Assembly (NCBI RefSeq): GCF_032854445.1
Contig: NC_088295.1
Location: 27,641,385 to 27,701,384 of the forward strand
Origin: Liolophura sinensis
Taxonomy: Eukaryota; Mollusca; Polyplacophora; Chitonida; Chitonidae
Reading direction: 5' to 3'
Length of the DNA: 60,000 nt
The notes under the pieces were generated by a model, which saw only the letters and a program-made list of their open reading frames with translations, searched no databases and was not told where the DNA came from. Below, piece after piece: positions 45,701-57,010 of this stretch (position 1 is its first letter; every line of letters begins with the position of its first letter). A program made the translations under genes and the position numbers.

Positions 45701-48700
45701 ACTACCTGTTTTGGCAAATTCATTGGCACTGCATATAATACTGTGCGTAGAGCATGCATGCTATTGGTGTCATACGACAATCCTACTAAATAGCTAACTG
45801 TAACGTGTTTGTGAATCATGTTTCTATTGAACTTCCTTCTATCCATGACTGCGAGGTCTACGTTTATGGTATTTGAATGAATTTGTTATGATGGAGTCAT
45901 GTGGTCGGCTGGATGTTACATTGGGATTCCCATAACGTTATCATTCAACCCATACGGGAAGACTGAACCAATCTCTGGCATCCAGAAATGCTCACGGTCA
46001 CGGATTTTACGTTCAAATTCGACATTCTATTATTTGAATGCTGCAATGGTCCCAGTCATGGTCGGGGGCATGGAAATGCTTGCCTATTAGTAATTGTTTC
46101 TTGCGCAAAAGACATAGCACATAAGAAGGCGTTTCCGTGTATCACCTGAAGAGCCGTTGTTTTCGTCTGATTTATCGCCGCAATCGAAATCCCTGTCACA
46201 ACGCCATCTTTTCGGAAGAAATTTCTTACCATTGTCACACATTAACTCGTTTGACGAACATGTGTTACCTTGTTAGGTCTCAAGTGAAATGTCCATAATC
46301 AAAGAAGAAACGATGCCAGTTATTAATATTTTACAATTGAGAGATGTGTGAGTTAAATTTACAATTAAAGTTACTTTTAATCTTACAAATATTTCTGTAG
46401 TTCTTAGATAAGATAACACAATAAGTGCTAAAAAATGCGAGAACGTACGAAATTCCATAAATTTCAAAGTGAAAAACATTCCAGGGAAGGTGCGAGGAGA
46501 AAGCGTACCGGTAATTACGAGAATATTTTCTCTACGCCTTGCACTCTGATGAAATGGTAAAGCACTGTATACCCTTCTACGCGTTGTACTCTAACAATGT
46601 GGTAAGGCACTGTATACCCTTTCACACCTTGTACCCTGGAAATATGGTAAGGCGCTGTATACCCCTTCAAACTTTGTACTCTGGCAATGTGGTGAAGCAC
46701 TGTATATCCCTCTACGCGTTGTACTCTAACAATGTGGTAAGGCGCTGTATACCCTTTCACACCTTGTACTCTGGAAATATGGTAAGGCGCTGTATACCCC
46801 TTCAAACTTTGTACTCTGGCAATGTGGGGAAGCACTGTATACCCCTCTACGCGTTGTACTCTGGCGATATTGTTGTATACCCCTCAACGCCTTGTATTTT
46901 GGCAAAATGGTAAGGCGCTGTATATCTCTCTACGCCTTGTACACTGGCGATATGGTAAAGCACTGTATAGCCCTCTACACCTTATACTCTGGCAAAGAGG
47001 CAAAGTGCAGAGTAACTCTTATATGTCGCCCTGTGCCCTCTATACCCTTCTACGCCGTGTACTCTGGCAAAATGGTAAAGCGCTGTATATCTCTCTGGCA
47101 AGTGGTAAAATGCAGAATAACTCCTGTATGTACACAGCACTCTGGTAGTTTTGTGGTTATTTTACGCAAAACACAAGACAAGCATTCATTATATGTTTTC
47201 ATTATTCTCACAAGTGTAGAAAAATTAACAATATACTCACTTCCGAAACATTTCTGTTCATCTTCCCCATTCTGACAATCTTTAGCTCCGTCACAAACCC
47301 ACTGGTGTGGAATACATTTCAGGTTGTCACATTTAAACTCAGTCACCTGGCATGTCGATGCAACTGTAAAGGACAAAGCGAGAAACAATGGAGAATTTAT
47401 TCATTTATCTATCTGATTGGTGTTTTACGTTGTACTCAAAACCGACATGAGTTGGACTTCAATTATGGCGAATATCTTACTGCAGTAGATACACTAGGCT
47501 AATTCATCCTATCATAGATCACCCTTTTAGAGAAGCAGTATGAGGAAAGAGGCAAGGTTGCTGGATAATACAGGAGGCAGGGTTGTTGGATGAGAAAGCA
47601 GGCAGGGCTGTTGGATGACAAAGGAGACAGCGTTGCTGGATGACAAAGGAGACAGGGTTACTGGATGACAAAGGAAGTAGGGTTGCTGGATGACAAAGAA
47701 AGTAGGATTGCTGGACGAAAAAGGTAGGAAGGTTTCTGGATGAAAAAAGGTAGGAGGGTTGCTGGACGAAAAGGAATGTGGTTTGCTGGACGAAAAGGAA
47801 TGTGGTTTGCTGGATGGGAAAGCCGACAGGTCTGAGTAATGGCAAAGCAAGTAGGGTTGCTGGATAAAAAAGGAAGAACGGTTGTTGGATGAAAAAGCAC
47901 GGAGGGCTGATTGATGAGAAATGAGAAAGGGTTGCTGGATGAGAGGAAGTAGGGTTGCTAGATAAGAAAGAGGAAATCATGTTGGATTAGAAAGGGGACA
48001 GGGTCGATGAGAAAGGAGGCAAGGTTGTTGAATGAGGAAGGGGGCATTGTTGCTGGATGAGAAAGGAAATAGGAGTGCTGGATGAAAAAGAGAGGAAGGT
48101 TGCTGGATGATAACAGAGACGGGGACTTAGCGCGTTCTGATAAGAGCAGATCACTGTAGCCCTTGACCAGTAGGAACATTAATGGTCAGAATATAGCTAG
48201 TTGTCATGATGTACAGCAGGGGATTTGTCTCAGATGCAATGCTTTTCTTCTAGTAATAAACAGGTCCATAAAACTTTATACAGACTGAACATTAAATAAA
48301 AGCGATGTTAGTGTCTTTCCAGTGACGTAGACATTGAAAAACATTCATTAGCATTATGTCTATGAATTACAACTTGTAAGTTATAATATTAATAAACATA
48401 TCGATTATCAATTCTGATATACTTTCAAATTAACTTTTTACGCCGTTTGAAAACGATTTCTTTACAGAGGTCTTACATAACGTGTCTTTTTTGTTACTTT
48501 TACCCTTCACAATGGCGCAATAAATGAATTAAAATCCTAAATGTAAAGACTAAGTTGTATAAGTCTATTGTTTTATTATTGTTACATTATAGAGAAATTA
48601 CCACAATCTTTTTCGTCCAGACCGGACGGGCAGTCTTTGTCACCATCACAGCGCCATCTTTGCGGTATACATCTCTGGTCCCCGCAGCTAAAGTGATCAG

Positions 48701-51700
48701 CAGTGCAGCTATTGGGAGAGCTGGTTGTAACCGCTACACAGAGGCAATGGTTAAGTATGACGGTAAACTCAAGCGTACATACGTCTTCAATAAGTTCACA
48801 AGATGGCAAAAACGGTCGTATATTTGTCGAAAATGAACAAAAATAACCCAAGAGACAAACTTAAAATGTACCAGTAACAGTTGCTGCCTCAGTGAAGCCA
48901 TGCTGGAAGGTTCATTTCAGAATAACGAATGGCTTAGAGAAAAAGTCTCGAAAATTGTCACAGAAAATAAGAGGACAAAATGACCATAATTATGTTGAAA
49001 ATAAAGAAAACAGCGCGAAACTCCAACTTAATCTGTGACTTGTTGTGACGATGTCAATTGCCAACTTTCTCTTTTCTTTGATGGGCCGTGTTAAAAAAAC
49101 AGCTAAGCAGGACAAACAAATTTTATTGAAAATGGACAAAACGACCAGAAAGTTGAGTTTGATCTGTAACTTATTATGATGAAATAATGTCCCAAATTTC
49201 AATTCAACACACAAACCATAAAGAAAAGAACTCCGAAAAACTGTTTCTGTGACAGACTGACTGATTGCATGATTGCATGACTACATAACTGGCAAACGAG
49301 GAGTAAACTTATAGCCTCCTCCGTTACCAGTGGAGGGCCAACAGATAAGTAGCTCTTGAACGATGGCTTTTAGTATTGGAGAATCAGGTCTGAAAATTCT
49401 ATGGATCTTTAGGTTTAGATGACTTTAGATGACATTTATCATTTAAATTATCATGGCTCTTACATTTACAAGAACGTTTAACATTGACGCACAGCTTTGA
49501 GATTGTTGGTAACTATTAAAAGTGCAAACCTGGTGCAGATGTACTGGCCTCGGTCGTCTTGTTCATCTTGTCACATTCCAGTTGACCATTAACGTAAGTA
49601 GCATTATACCCATCTGGACAGTAACACTGACCGTAGGAACCTCCTGATGTGCTGTTGTGACCGAGAAGCCATAGATACGGGCACTTTGTCGCCGAGGATA
49701 AATCCACTGTAACTGTACGGAATAAATATTTATTGATAAAAATGAATCGAGGCTTCACCATGTGAATGTAAATGGTTTCACAAGCTTTCGACCTACTTGC
49801 CGAGATCTTTATCACGTGACAAAGTGACAAATATCCAGGCAAATGGATCGAAAACTTGTGAAACCTTTTAAATTTACGCTGTGATGCCTTGACTTCATTA
49901 TATATTCTATATATAAAAGCCTATCAGGTAGGGACAAAAAAAATGTATTCATTCATACACTAACTAAACTGGTACAGACGTATCACGTGTCTTTAAATCT
50001 TCTCTTGGCCATTTTTTTTTAGAGTTAATGGTTTATTACTTTGTGAAAAAATATCCGTTCGTAATAATGACAAAACAGAATTGAAAGGTCATGCATAGAT
50101 AGCTCGTCGCCGCCACCTGACTTTGTCTACCTGAAAATAAATAACGAAGACCATTAACTGCTGGTGCCACCTGGAGTCTAACGTTTCAGTTCTCATGAGG
50201 AGTTTGTCCCGCAAAACATCGCATTGTCTCGTGTGGCCTGAGGTCATGTCGACATTTGTAGTTGCACAAGAGTATTGAGGAAATATCTAATGCTAACATA
50301 CCTGTAGGCTTTTCTGTCCAAAGAGCTATTCCCATCAGGTTCGACCTGAATTTCTTCACAGCAGTGATGTTGGCTACATTGGTCTTCCGAACAGCATGGA
50401 TTTTGTAGTCTTTCCAATCTGCCCAGTAAATAAACTCCTGAAATGAATACGATTATATATCGTTAAATTGATAATAGGATACACATGTGTAAATCATTTC
50501 GTTTGTCATCAAATGATTAAAATCCTGTACATGTAGCCTTGTTATCATCAACTCGACTTATTCGACATTGTGCAAACTGTTCATTGTTATATTAGAAAGA
50601 TTACAAATATCATACTCTCAATGTCAGTGTGGTGTCAGAATTGTTTTCAATTTGAGTGTATATAAATATAGTATGAATATCTATACACAAACTATATAGG
50701 CACTGTGCAGTTGTTTCTTCCGCATGGATAACACACTTGGCCTAGTTTACTATGCATTGGTGAACTGTATTACATATATTTAAATTTCTCACCGATGAGA
50801 CGGCTATGGAGAAAACGTGACTATTGGACTTGGCGGGGAATGTTTTCAGCTTGCTGCCATCCATATCCATTGATCCTATATTATCTTTTCGTGCGTCCGC
50901 CCAGTAAACCTTTAAGAGAATGGAGTCATGCAAACACCAATAATACAGGTACATCGAAAAGAACACATTAAAGCGTAAGGTAAATGAAGCTTGTGACTCT
51001 CACGTAGATAAATTAGGTATACATATATATGTGGAATCCTTCAGTTTGTTTCAAAACCATTCACAAATCCGAATGCATGATAGCCACCGTATCAATGAAA
51101 AATTCTTCATTACCGCGTTAAATACCTTCCAAAAGTCAAACACATGCGTTGAAATCGTTTTAAAATTTATTTACTGGCTGACTGATGTTTAACACCGTAC
51201 TCTGGAATATTGCACTTATGCGACGGCGGCCAAAGCAAAACGGGCAGATCCCGTGGAAAAGTCCTTTCATTAGTCATTCTGTGAATTAAAACATTATATG
51301 ACCCATACGAAATACAACACTCCTTGTCTCGGTTTGTCACTGTAAAGTTGAGTTTTCCACAAAAGTTCACAAATTTTTGGACAATCCGTTGAAAATACAG
51401 CCAGCCATTATAAACAATATCGCAAACTACTCATATATACATGTACAATTCCAGCACATACCATATTAGCGGGAATATCCAGCGCTATTCCATTGACCCA
51501 GCCAAACTTTTCCTTTCCCTCAGCCAGAATCGTTACAGATGACTGGTTACCGTTCATCGAGGCGCGGACAATCCGGGGGTTCACGTCTGACCAATCCGTC
51601 CAAAACAACTGGCTGTGAACGTATGAAAGAGTTTTTAAGAAACACCAAAATGGGGAATCGTTTAGACGATGTTTCTACCTAAAAAAGAATATCACTGGGG

Positions 51701-54700
51701 TAAAAAAAATCGTGTGTACTTGCGCTTAAAAATGAATAAAAATAAACCAAAGCACTTTTCAAAAACTTTGGCTTCGACTCTATGATGCAGTATAACGCTG
51801 TGAACGAATCAAATGGCTGCAGCAGAGAACTCTACATAGCTCTGAACGGTGTTGGGGGTGGGGGGGGGGGGGAGTGTAAACTGCTCCTATTTATGCATTT
51901 ACATGAACAGTTAGAATAAAACCCTGACTGAGGTGAACGGACAAGAGGCCGTATTTCACCGGTTACGTGTAACCATTTGCCAGCGATCACACTGCCGTTG
52001 CTGCTCTGGTTTTACTCTTTATGCTTTAATTATATTCTACACTATTCTGTACGCCTTTAATTGTATTCTACACGAGATTTAACGCAGTTTCTGGCTTTCT
52101 TAGCTTCTGGGAGTGCCATACTGGGAACCAATGAGTGTTTTGTGGGCCACAAATTACACTTCATGGAAGATAGTTTTAGGTTAGGAGGCGTATATACCAC
52201 TGGGAAATTATGCCAAGTTCTTCATTCAGTATCAAGCAGACTGAATGTAAATGTCCTGCATCCCAATGTAAGGTCAGGATCGAAAGTTGAAGAATCATGA
52301 CTTGTGAGTGTATAGAATACCGAAGATCTCTTCTCTGTAGAATTCATTTATTGCTTTTTGGCTCAGGATGCCACACTGGTACATATAGCAGAGTCATGCA
52401 ATATACCTTGGTAACCCCGCTCCTTACCTCGCCACGATATAACTGAAATATTGCCAAAGTGTTGTTAATAATTCATTCAATCCTTACCCGAGCCCCGGAT
52501 GTACAGCAAGTGCACGTGGTTTATCGAAAATCTCGGTGCCTTTATATAACACTTTGGTCAGCCGCCCGTTGCTAGTAACGCCCAATTCACGCAATCCTGC
52601 CTCCAGCCAATACACATTGTCAGTTATCCAGTCGTAAGCGATTCCCTCGAGTTTAGAGAAGTTAGATGAACGAACTATCCGTGGAGGAGAAAAGGTCATG
52701 GTAGTCTGGTTCAAACACACGACCTGCCGTAGTGTGGAAATAAGGGAAGAAGTAGATGAAGATGACGGTAAGGACGGAAAGTCGCCAGAGGAAATTTACT
52801 ATACAATAACTGTTTATAGAGTAGACGTTCAACAGGTATTAAACCTCCCATTGTAAAGATGTAGAGGTCTGTATGTTCACAGTGTCAGTGTATAGTTGTA
52901 ATTAACCTCCTATCAGTACATGCATTGACAGCACAAACTTTTCAGGAACGTTCTGTGAATTTAGTCAAAATGCTTCTTCCACGCGATTTTAAAGGAAATT
53001 TGGGTAGTGGGTGCAAGATGGTGTTCCATCACAACACTCATTATGTAGACTCGGGTAAAGCTGATTTGGAGACAGGAGAATTTCTGACAAACAAATTAGG
53101 AATAACTGATTGGAGCCATCACAGCGATCACTAAGTCATTAGATGAGGACTTTGGTCCTAGTCGTATACTGAAAGTTCTCCAACCTATTTTGTAAAATCT
53201 AAGCAAACGTAACTATTGTTGTTTCGCAGCGGTTCTCACGCCTGGTCTGTAAGCCTGTACATAGTGTGATGATGATGATGTTGTTGTTGTTGTTGGTGTT
53301 GTTGATGATCAAAAAATCAAATGAGGCCTCCGTGGCTCAGTTGGTTAGCGCGCTAGCGCAGCGTAATGACTCAGGAGCCTCTCACCAATGCGGTCGCTGT
53401 GAGTTCAAGTCCAGCTCATGCTGGCTTCCTCTCCGGCCGTAAGTGGCATGGTCTTCAGCAACCTGCGGATGTTCGTGGGTTTCCCCCGGCCTTTGCCCGG
53501 TTTCCGCCCACCATAAGTGGCGTATAAGTAAAATATTCTTGAGGACGGCGTAAAATACCAATCAAATAAAATAAATAAATATAAAATCAAATTCTTCATT
53601 GCATAAAATGCCCACTGTCACGTAATCGTTGCCTCACCCCATCTCCATATGCACTTGTAAATATGTTATTTTTTGATTTCTTTCGTGGCCTGGGTCTGGT
53701 GGAAAATGATTTTAACAAACAATGTGATTTATCTTCAAGAAACGTGAGGAAATTAAAAGATTTAATGTTTGTGTTGTCTGAAATAGTCACATGAAGCTCC
53801 ATACTGTATCTCACCTCAAGACTGCTGTTGACTGTGGATATATCTGCATAGTAAACACACTTGTGTGTGAAGTCCACATCGACAGGCACGATATTGTATC
53901 CCCCTAATCGCAACAGAGTCTCTTCCCTGTCTGGATCCCCGACACAAAACTTACCAATATTTCTCCTATCACTGTACACCAGACAGTCGGCTGTAAGTAA
54001 ATCATATTGCACACACTAAAAAAAAATAATCTGTTAATTTTTACAGAAAGCCTTTTGTCTGGGTGACGCTGGAATGTATTCTGTTATTATAAACATAATA
54101 TTCTGTCATATTCAACATAATATCCTGTTAGTCTAATAGAATCTTTATGTTAAATTAATAGAAGATGTGTGTTATCCCATAATGGATTAGGCCATGATCT
54201 GAGCTATGACCCATAATAGATTGTCTTTGAGCCAGCATTTGAGCTAGGATCAATCACAGATTTGGCCTTGGACTATGGTATAGCTTAATTTCGTCAATTC
54301 GGATATGCTTAGACTAACATTTCACGGTCTTCCTCTACATCTATACTACCAAGCAAACAATGTCTTCGTGTCGGTTAACGCGCTATCGTAGTACAATGAC
54401 TCAGGAGTCTGTCACCATTGAAGTTCCTGCGAGTTCAAGTCCAGCTCATGCTGGCTTCATCTCTGGCTGTACGTGGGAAGGTATGTCGCAACCTGCGGAT
54501 GGTTGTGGGTTCCCCGATTTTGCACACCATAATGCTGATCACCGTCGTATAAGTGAAATATTCTTGAGAACTGCGTAAAATTGAAATCAAATAAATAAAT
54601 AAATAACATCGTCTTAGCTGACCGTGACACACAAGACCAAATGTTTTTGTCCATTGTATGATGAAATGTTAACAACAAAGAAGACATATTTCTATAATGT

Positions 54701-55958
54701 TTAAGTGACCGATGCTTGAATGTTTGACAGTTAACCAGACTCGGATATACTTTAAATGACTGAATGTTCGAATCATGAAAACATGGTTGAATAACTTGTA
54801 CTGATATTTGTGTTAGGTAGAAAATTTAACATAGTGAAAGTGATTAGAAAGCATGAATGTCGCATCATGGTACCTGGGTTTCAAACATTCATGGAAGGTT
54901 TATATTTGTAACGTCCAAATATGTAAATGTATAGCACGTCATATTTGAGTTTAAGACAGCATTAAAAGTGAATACGAAATACTAAGCCCGAGAGAGGAAT
55001 TGATATTTATTTTTAGAATATCGAGCTAGTTTCACGGTGTCAGATACTATACTAACAGTCTCTTCACATAAGGCATCTTCACTTTACTGGAACGCTAGAG
55101 TGTGGTTTTCCAAAAATATTGTGGTCTTCTCTGGAGTCATATGAACTTGGTTCCATAATTTCTAGTAAAATGTCATTTAACCTACTGATGTCACTCATAA
55201 ATATCCTACCTTTAAACATTATTTTTGTCACTTCACATGTCTCCCTATAGCACTTTTGTCACAATTTCAGCATTCTTGGTGCTACCTAACAAAGGCAAAT
55301 TGCCCCATCCCCACCCGACCTAGTTACACAGTACAATTTAGCAAATGTCTACAAATGCATGCACCATCGTAAATTATCAGCCCACCTGACGATTTCACAA
55401 GACTGTCTACAAATCCATGCAAACCTGACCATTTCACAAAAATGCATGAATAAGCCTCCTGGCCGCCGTCGTAAACGTGAAATATTCTTGAGTACGGCGT
55501 AAACATCAATCGAGTAAATAAATCAATCAAATATTTGTGAAGCTTTTAGGTCACAGTGTTTTTGATCTATATCCTTGTACATTGTGATAGGATGAAGTCC
55601 GTTATTAAACAGGCTAAAACTGACCGTCATTTAAGTGAAATATTATTGAGCATGGCGCAAAACACCAATCAAATAAATACATAAATAAAACTTACCAACA
55701 TCCTGTATGTGAACATTCTTGAGTATGGCCTTAAGGAATGATATCTACATATACACATATAAATAAATAAATATAAATAAACAAATGTATACATGGGTAA
55801 TACCATCCACATTTTTCGTAAACTTTTCACAAACATATACACACGAAAAAACATTGATGAGTGATGTATATACACTTACCTGGCTCTGGACGTTTCGTCT
55901 GCGCACTGCACACCACTATCACAAATGCCCAACAGAAAACTACAACTAAAACCTCCAT
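36546..55958 (-). CDS. Gene 3: secreted two-propeller LRP-like protein with five LDLa modules
   Basis: The 19-exon minus-strand model is 55958-55880, 53990-53815, 52723-52488, 51612-51462, 50909-50793, 50437-50302, 49706-49530, 48733-48602, 47363-47241, 46268-46146, 42035-41913, 41475-41305, 40916-40726, 40572-40352, 40113-39849, 39254-39113, 38571-38401, 38023-37976 and 36709-36546. It sums to 2946 nt, 981 residues plus TAG. Order: signal peptide, type I propeller-EGF, five LDLa, type II propeller-EGF, Thr linker, antistasin-like end. There is no transmembrane segment. It is convergent with gene 2. The third LDLa lacks two cysteines. A Penelope-like element sits in the intron after it. By family, LDLa modules bind calcium and ligand; the ligand is unknown. 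Confidence 0.86.
36755..37024 (-). repeat. SINE-A, full length
   Basis: From the TTTATTTG tail and GATTGGTGTTTAACGCCG to the tRNA-like head CTGACTCAGCCAAGGAGGCC. It lies just upstream of the last gene 3 exon. Confidence 0.92.
37450..37595. repeat. MITE-like repeat R2, copy 2
   Basis: Inverse of 35155-35320. It begins GGGCCTGTTTTACAAAT and ends GAAACTGGGCCC, weak terminal inverted repeats. Confidence 0.6.
37976..38023 (-). CDS. Gene 3: Thr-rich linker exon
   Basis: Encodes [15 protein letters not shown], 48 nt, phase 1-1, GTAAGT donor. It is the counterpart of 33275-33322. Confidence 0.8.
38401..38571 (-). CDS. Gene 3: second EGF-like exon
   Basis: [31 protein letters not shown] and a Thr tail. 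The complete cysteine set is present and the length (171 nt) matches genes 1 and 2. Confidence 0.9.
38640..38925. repeat. 43-bp minisatellite, about six units
   Basis: AAAACACCAGGTGACAACCG and a CCAGCGCACGTTTCT block recur with period about 43. It lies in the propeller-EGF intron of gene 3; gene 2 has an unrelated 31-bp array in the matching intron. Confidence 0.9.
39113..40916 (-). CDS. Gene 3: type II YWTD propeller (4 exons)
   Basis: Exons 40916-40726, 40572-40352, 40113-39849 and 39254-39113. Blades include [40 protein letters not shown] and FIYWTDWR. The third exon is 265 nt, three fewer than in genes 1 and 2. The frame stays open throughout. Confidence 0.9.
41305..41475 (-). CDS. Gene 3: LDLa module 5 plus Thr tail
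   Basis: [34 protein letters not shown] and then [15 protein letters not shown]. All six cysteines and the acidic calcium site are present. Phase 1-1. Confidence 0.9.
41913..42035 (-). CDS. Gene 3: LDLa module 4
   Basis: [15 protein letters not shown] and [18 protein letters not shown], a canonical LDLR class A repeat with the SDE signature. 123 nt, phase 1-1. Confidence 0.92.
42285..42362 (-). repeat. tRNA-like SINE head
   Basis: On the minus strand GGTGACCTAATTGTTAGAT (A box) and GGGATCAAACCCGGG (B box) sit about tRNA distance apart, followed by non-tRNA sequence, so this looks like a SINE or tRNA relic. Confidence 0.55.
42560..42622 (-). repeat. SINE-A 3' fragment
   Basis: ACTGATTGGTGTTTGACGC and ATATTTCACTTA are the 3' terminus of SINE-A only. 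Confidence 0.6.
43740..45850 (-). mobile_element. Decayed Penelope-like retroelement (reverse transcriptase)
   Basis: A minus-strand open frame starts at 45846. It continues through the reverse-transcriptase core: [16 protein letters not shown], motif [13 protein letters not shown], motif [15 protein letters not shown] and motif C RYIDDLL. The frame breaks at least three times: at a C run near 44955-44960, near 44370-44385, and near 43880. RT sequence is traceable to about 43740. No GIY-YIG endonuclease was found. The Penelope-like assignment rests on motif wording and is tentative. The element lies in a gene 3 intron in the same direction as the gene. It cannot make an intact protein here. 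Confidence 0.8.
46146..46268 (-). CDS. Gene 3: LDLa module 3, lacking two cysteines
   Basis: [34 protein letters not shown]: the third cysteine is Phe and the sixth is absent. Length (123 nt), phases and frame equal those of LDLa 2 and 4. The donor (G/GTGATA) is weak. It may be a tolerated divergent module or an exon on its way out. Confidence 0.6.
46530..47110. repeat. 45-bp minisatellite, about 13 units
   Basis: GGTAAGGCGCTGTATACCCC and a TTGTACTCTGGCAAT block recur with period 45. As 45 is a multiple of 3, frames on both strands stay open; these are not genes. It lies in the LDLa 2-3 intron. Confidence 0.93.
47241..47363 (-). CDS. Gene 3: LDLa module 2
   Basis: [34 protein letters not shown]. 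Six cysteines. The frameshifted relic in gene 1 (1850-1957) matches this module. Confidence 0.9.
47395..47470 (-). repeat. SINE-A fragment beside the 25-bp array
   Basis: ATCTGATTGGTGTTTTACGT and GACATGAGTTGGACTTCAAT are separated by a deletion. It ends about 50 bases before the array. Confidence 0.7.
47520..48120. repeat. 25-bp minisatellite, about 23 units
   Basis: GTTGCTGGATGACAAAGGAG and variants, the reverse complement of the array at 22150-22370. The flank ATCACCCTTTTAGAGAAGCA is also shared with that locus in inverse. Confidence 0.92.
48602..48733 (-). CDS. Gene 3: LDLa module 1 with short Thr/Ser lead
   Basis: [43 protein letters not shown]. This is the counterpart of the stalk-LDLa exon of gene 2, but with a single stalk unit. 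Confidence 0.9.
48735..49528. other. Intron of gene 3, nothing recognised
   Basis: AT-rich; some internal similarity between about 48970-49060 and 49110-49190 hints at an old duplication. No exon signal. Confidence 0.45.
49530..49706 (-). CDS. Gene 3: first EGF-like exon
   Basis: [32 protein letters not shown] and the [11 protein letters not shown] tail match the gene 1 and gene 2 counterparts. Phase 1-1, 177 nt. Confidence 0.9.
50302..53990 (-). CDS. Gene 3: type I YWTD propeller (5 exons)
   Basis: Exons 53990-53815, 52723-52488, 51612-51462, 50909-50793 and 50437-50302. Blades: [40 protein letters not shown] and FIYWADWK. Lengths 176, 151, 117 and 136 equal the second propeller of gene 2, and the sequence is closest to it ([19 protein letters not shown]). 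The frame is intact. Confidence 0.9.
51168..51265 (-). repeat. SINE-A fragment
   Basis: ACTGATGTTTAACACCGTAC, GCGACGGCGGCC and GGGCAGATCCCGTGG. Confidence 0.75.
53324..53582 (+). repeat. SINE-A, reference full-length copy
   Basis: It starts GAGGCCTCCGTGGCTCAGTT (A box) and has GTGAGTTCAAGTCCAGC (B box), a central GTGGGTTTCCCCCGGCC part, then AAATATTCTTGAGGACGGCG and an (AAAT)n tail. AAAATCAAAT flanks it at 53313-53322 and 53583-53592, a 10-bp target duplication. This shows a pol III, LINE-mobilised tRNA SINE. The central part resembles broadly shared animal SINE core domains; that link is an inference. Confidence 0.93.
54355..54606 (+). repeat. SINE-A, near full length
   Basis: TCGGTTAACGCGCTATCG, GCGAGTTCAAGTCCAGCTC, GTATAAGTGAAATATTCTTG and an AAAT tail. 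Confidence 0.9.
54610..55450. other. First intron of gene 3, nothing recognised
   Basis: AT-rich and without exon or repeat motifs that I can name. Confidence 0.45.
55455..55690 (+). repeat. Two short SINE-A 3' ends
   Basis: GAAATATTCTTGAGTACGGC near 55480 and GAAATATTATTGAGCATGGC near 55640, each followed by a CAAATAAAT-type tail. Confidence 0.75.
55880..55958 (-). CDS. Gene 3: signal-peptide exon
   Basis: [19 protein letters not shown], then QTKRPEP, a clear secretory signal with cleavage after CSA. It ends in phase 1 at a GTAAGT donor and joins the propeller exon at 53990 in frame. Confidence 0.88.
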
Positions 55959-55999
55959 CACTGTGAACAGCGTGTCCCTCGGACGGCGTAACAAGGACT

Positions 56000-57000
56000 T
56001 CATAATACACTATACATATACTGTAGCCACACAACGTTCTCGAGCAGTTGAGGTCACAGCATATATCAAATGTCTATGAGACCTTCGCTCTATACGGCAG
56101 AAGCGTTTAGTACAGGGCCACGTATATAAACTAACAAACATACTAAAGGTCTTGTTTGCTTCGCAAGCGGGAAAAGGGTTAATCTCCCTGGACACCAAGT
56201 TCCGGTTTTAACGGTAAACATGTAGAGGCCTCAGTTAATGTGAGTTGTCTACTTCTTGAGAAATCCTCACAGCATCAGCATATATAACCGTCCAACATCC
56301 GGGTCGTGAAATGTCAGACTGCAGTCCAGCAGATATTGTTTATACTTGGGATTATATATATTAGAACTGTTAAATTATAATATCCGTCAGTGGCCAGTGA
56401 GGTCGCAGGATCGAACTCATGTCGCTCTGTAGTTGGCTTTAAATCAGGTGATACCTGGCAAAAGGCTGTGATTTGCAGCAAGAGGATATGTATATACTGG
56501 TAAATTCATGTCTGTAAATAAAATCAGGAGCGTTGTTCGTTTTTTCCGCCAGCATAGTGGCGATTAGCAACATTCAAATGTAAGGGGATTTGAGCCAGCC
56601 ATCTCTGGCTTTGGATTCCACGCTTCTACCTTCTAGACTAAACGAGAATTTTCTACAGCCCGGAGGTAGATAAGGCTCGTATATCACCCTGTTCACTGCC
56701 CAGTTTTCCTGGTCACATTATCGTGACTACCCAGGAAACCCACACAGGGTCGACCAAAGCAACACTGCTCGCAGCGCCAAGTGTGACGGAACTTACCAGC
56801 TGGGGAAATGTGCCAGTGATGTCTGGGTTTGGAGTACATGTTTGTACTACTAAAGGGAAATTCACAATACGTAGTCTATGACGCTCGTTGGGCCATTTGT
56901 AGTTTTCCTCCATGCATAAAACCACCAGTTAAATAAATAATTATTACCGTGGTACAGCTCGGTTGTCTGTGGTGGCTAATAGCGGCAATTTTCACCGCGT
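56000..57000. other. Intergenic stretch upstream of gene 3
   Basis: It should hold the gene 3 promoter; no convincing TATA-type element was chosen among several AT-rich blocks. No gene or clear repeat is seen. Confidence 0.4.
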
Positions 57001-57010
57001 CTTTGTTAAG

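Noticed and set aside
46515-47275. Several 100-residue frames on both strands
   Set aside because: They derive from a 45-bp minisatellite, a period divisible by three.
98-55958. Naming the three genes LRP4, LRP5, LRP6 or LDLR
   Set aside because: Domain order, lack of a membrane segment and the Cys-rich end do not fit any of these, so no symbol was given.
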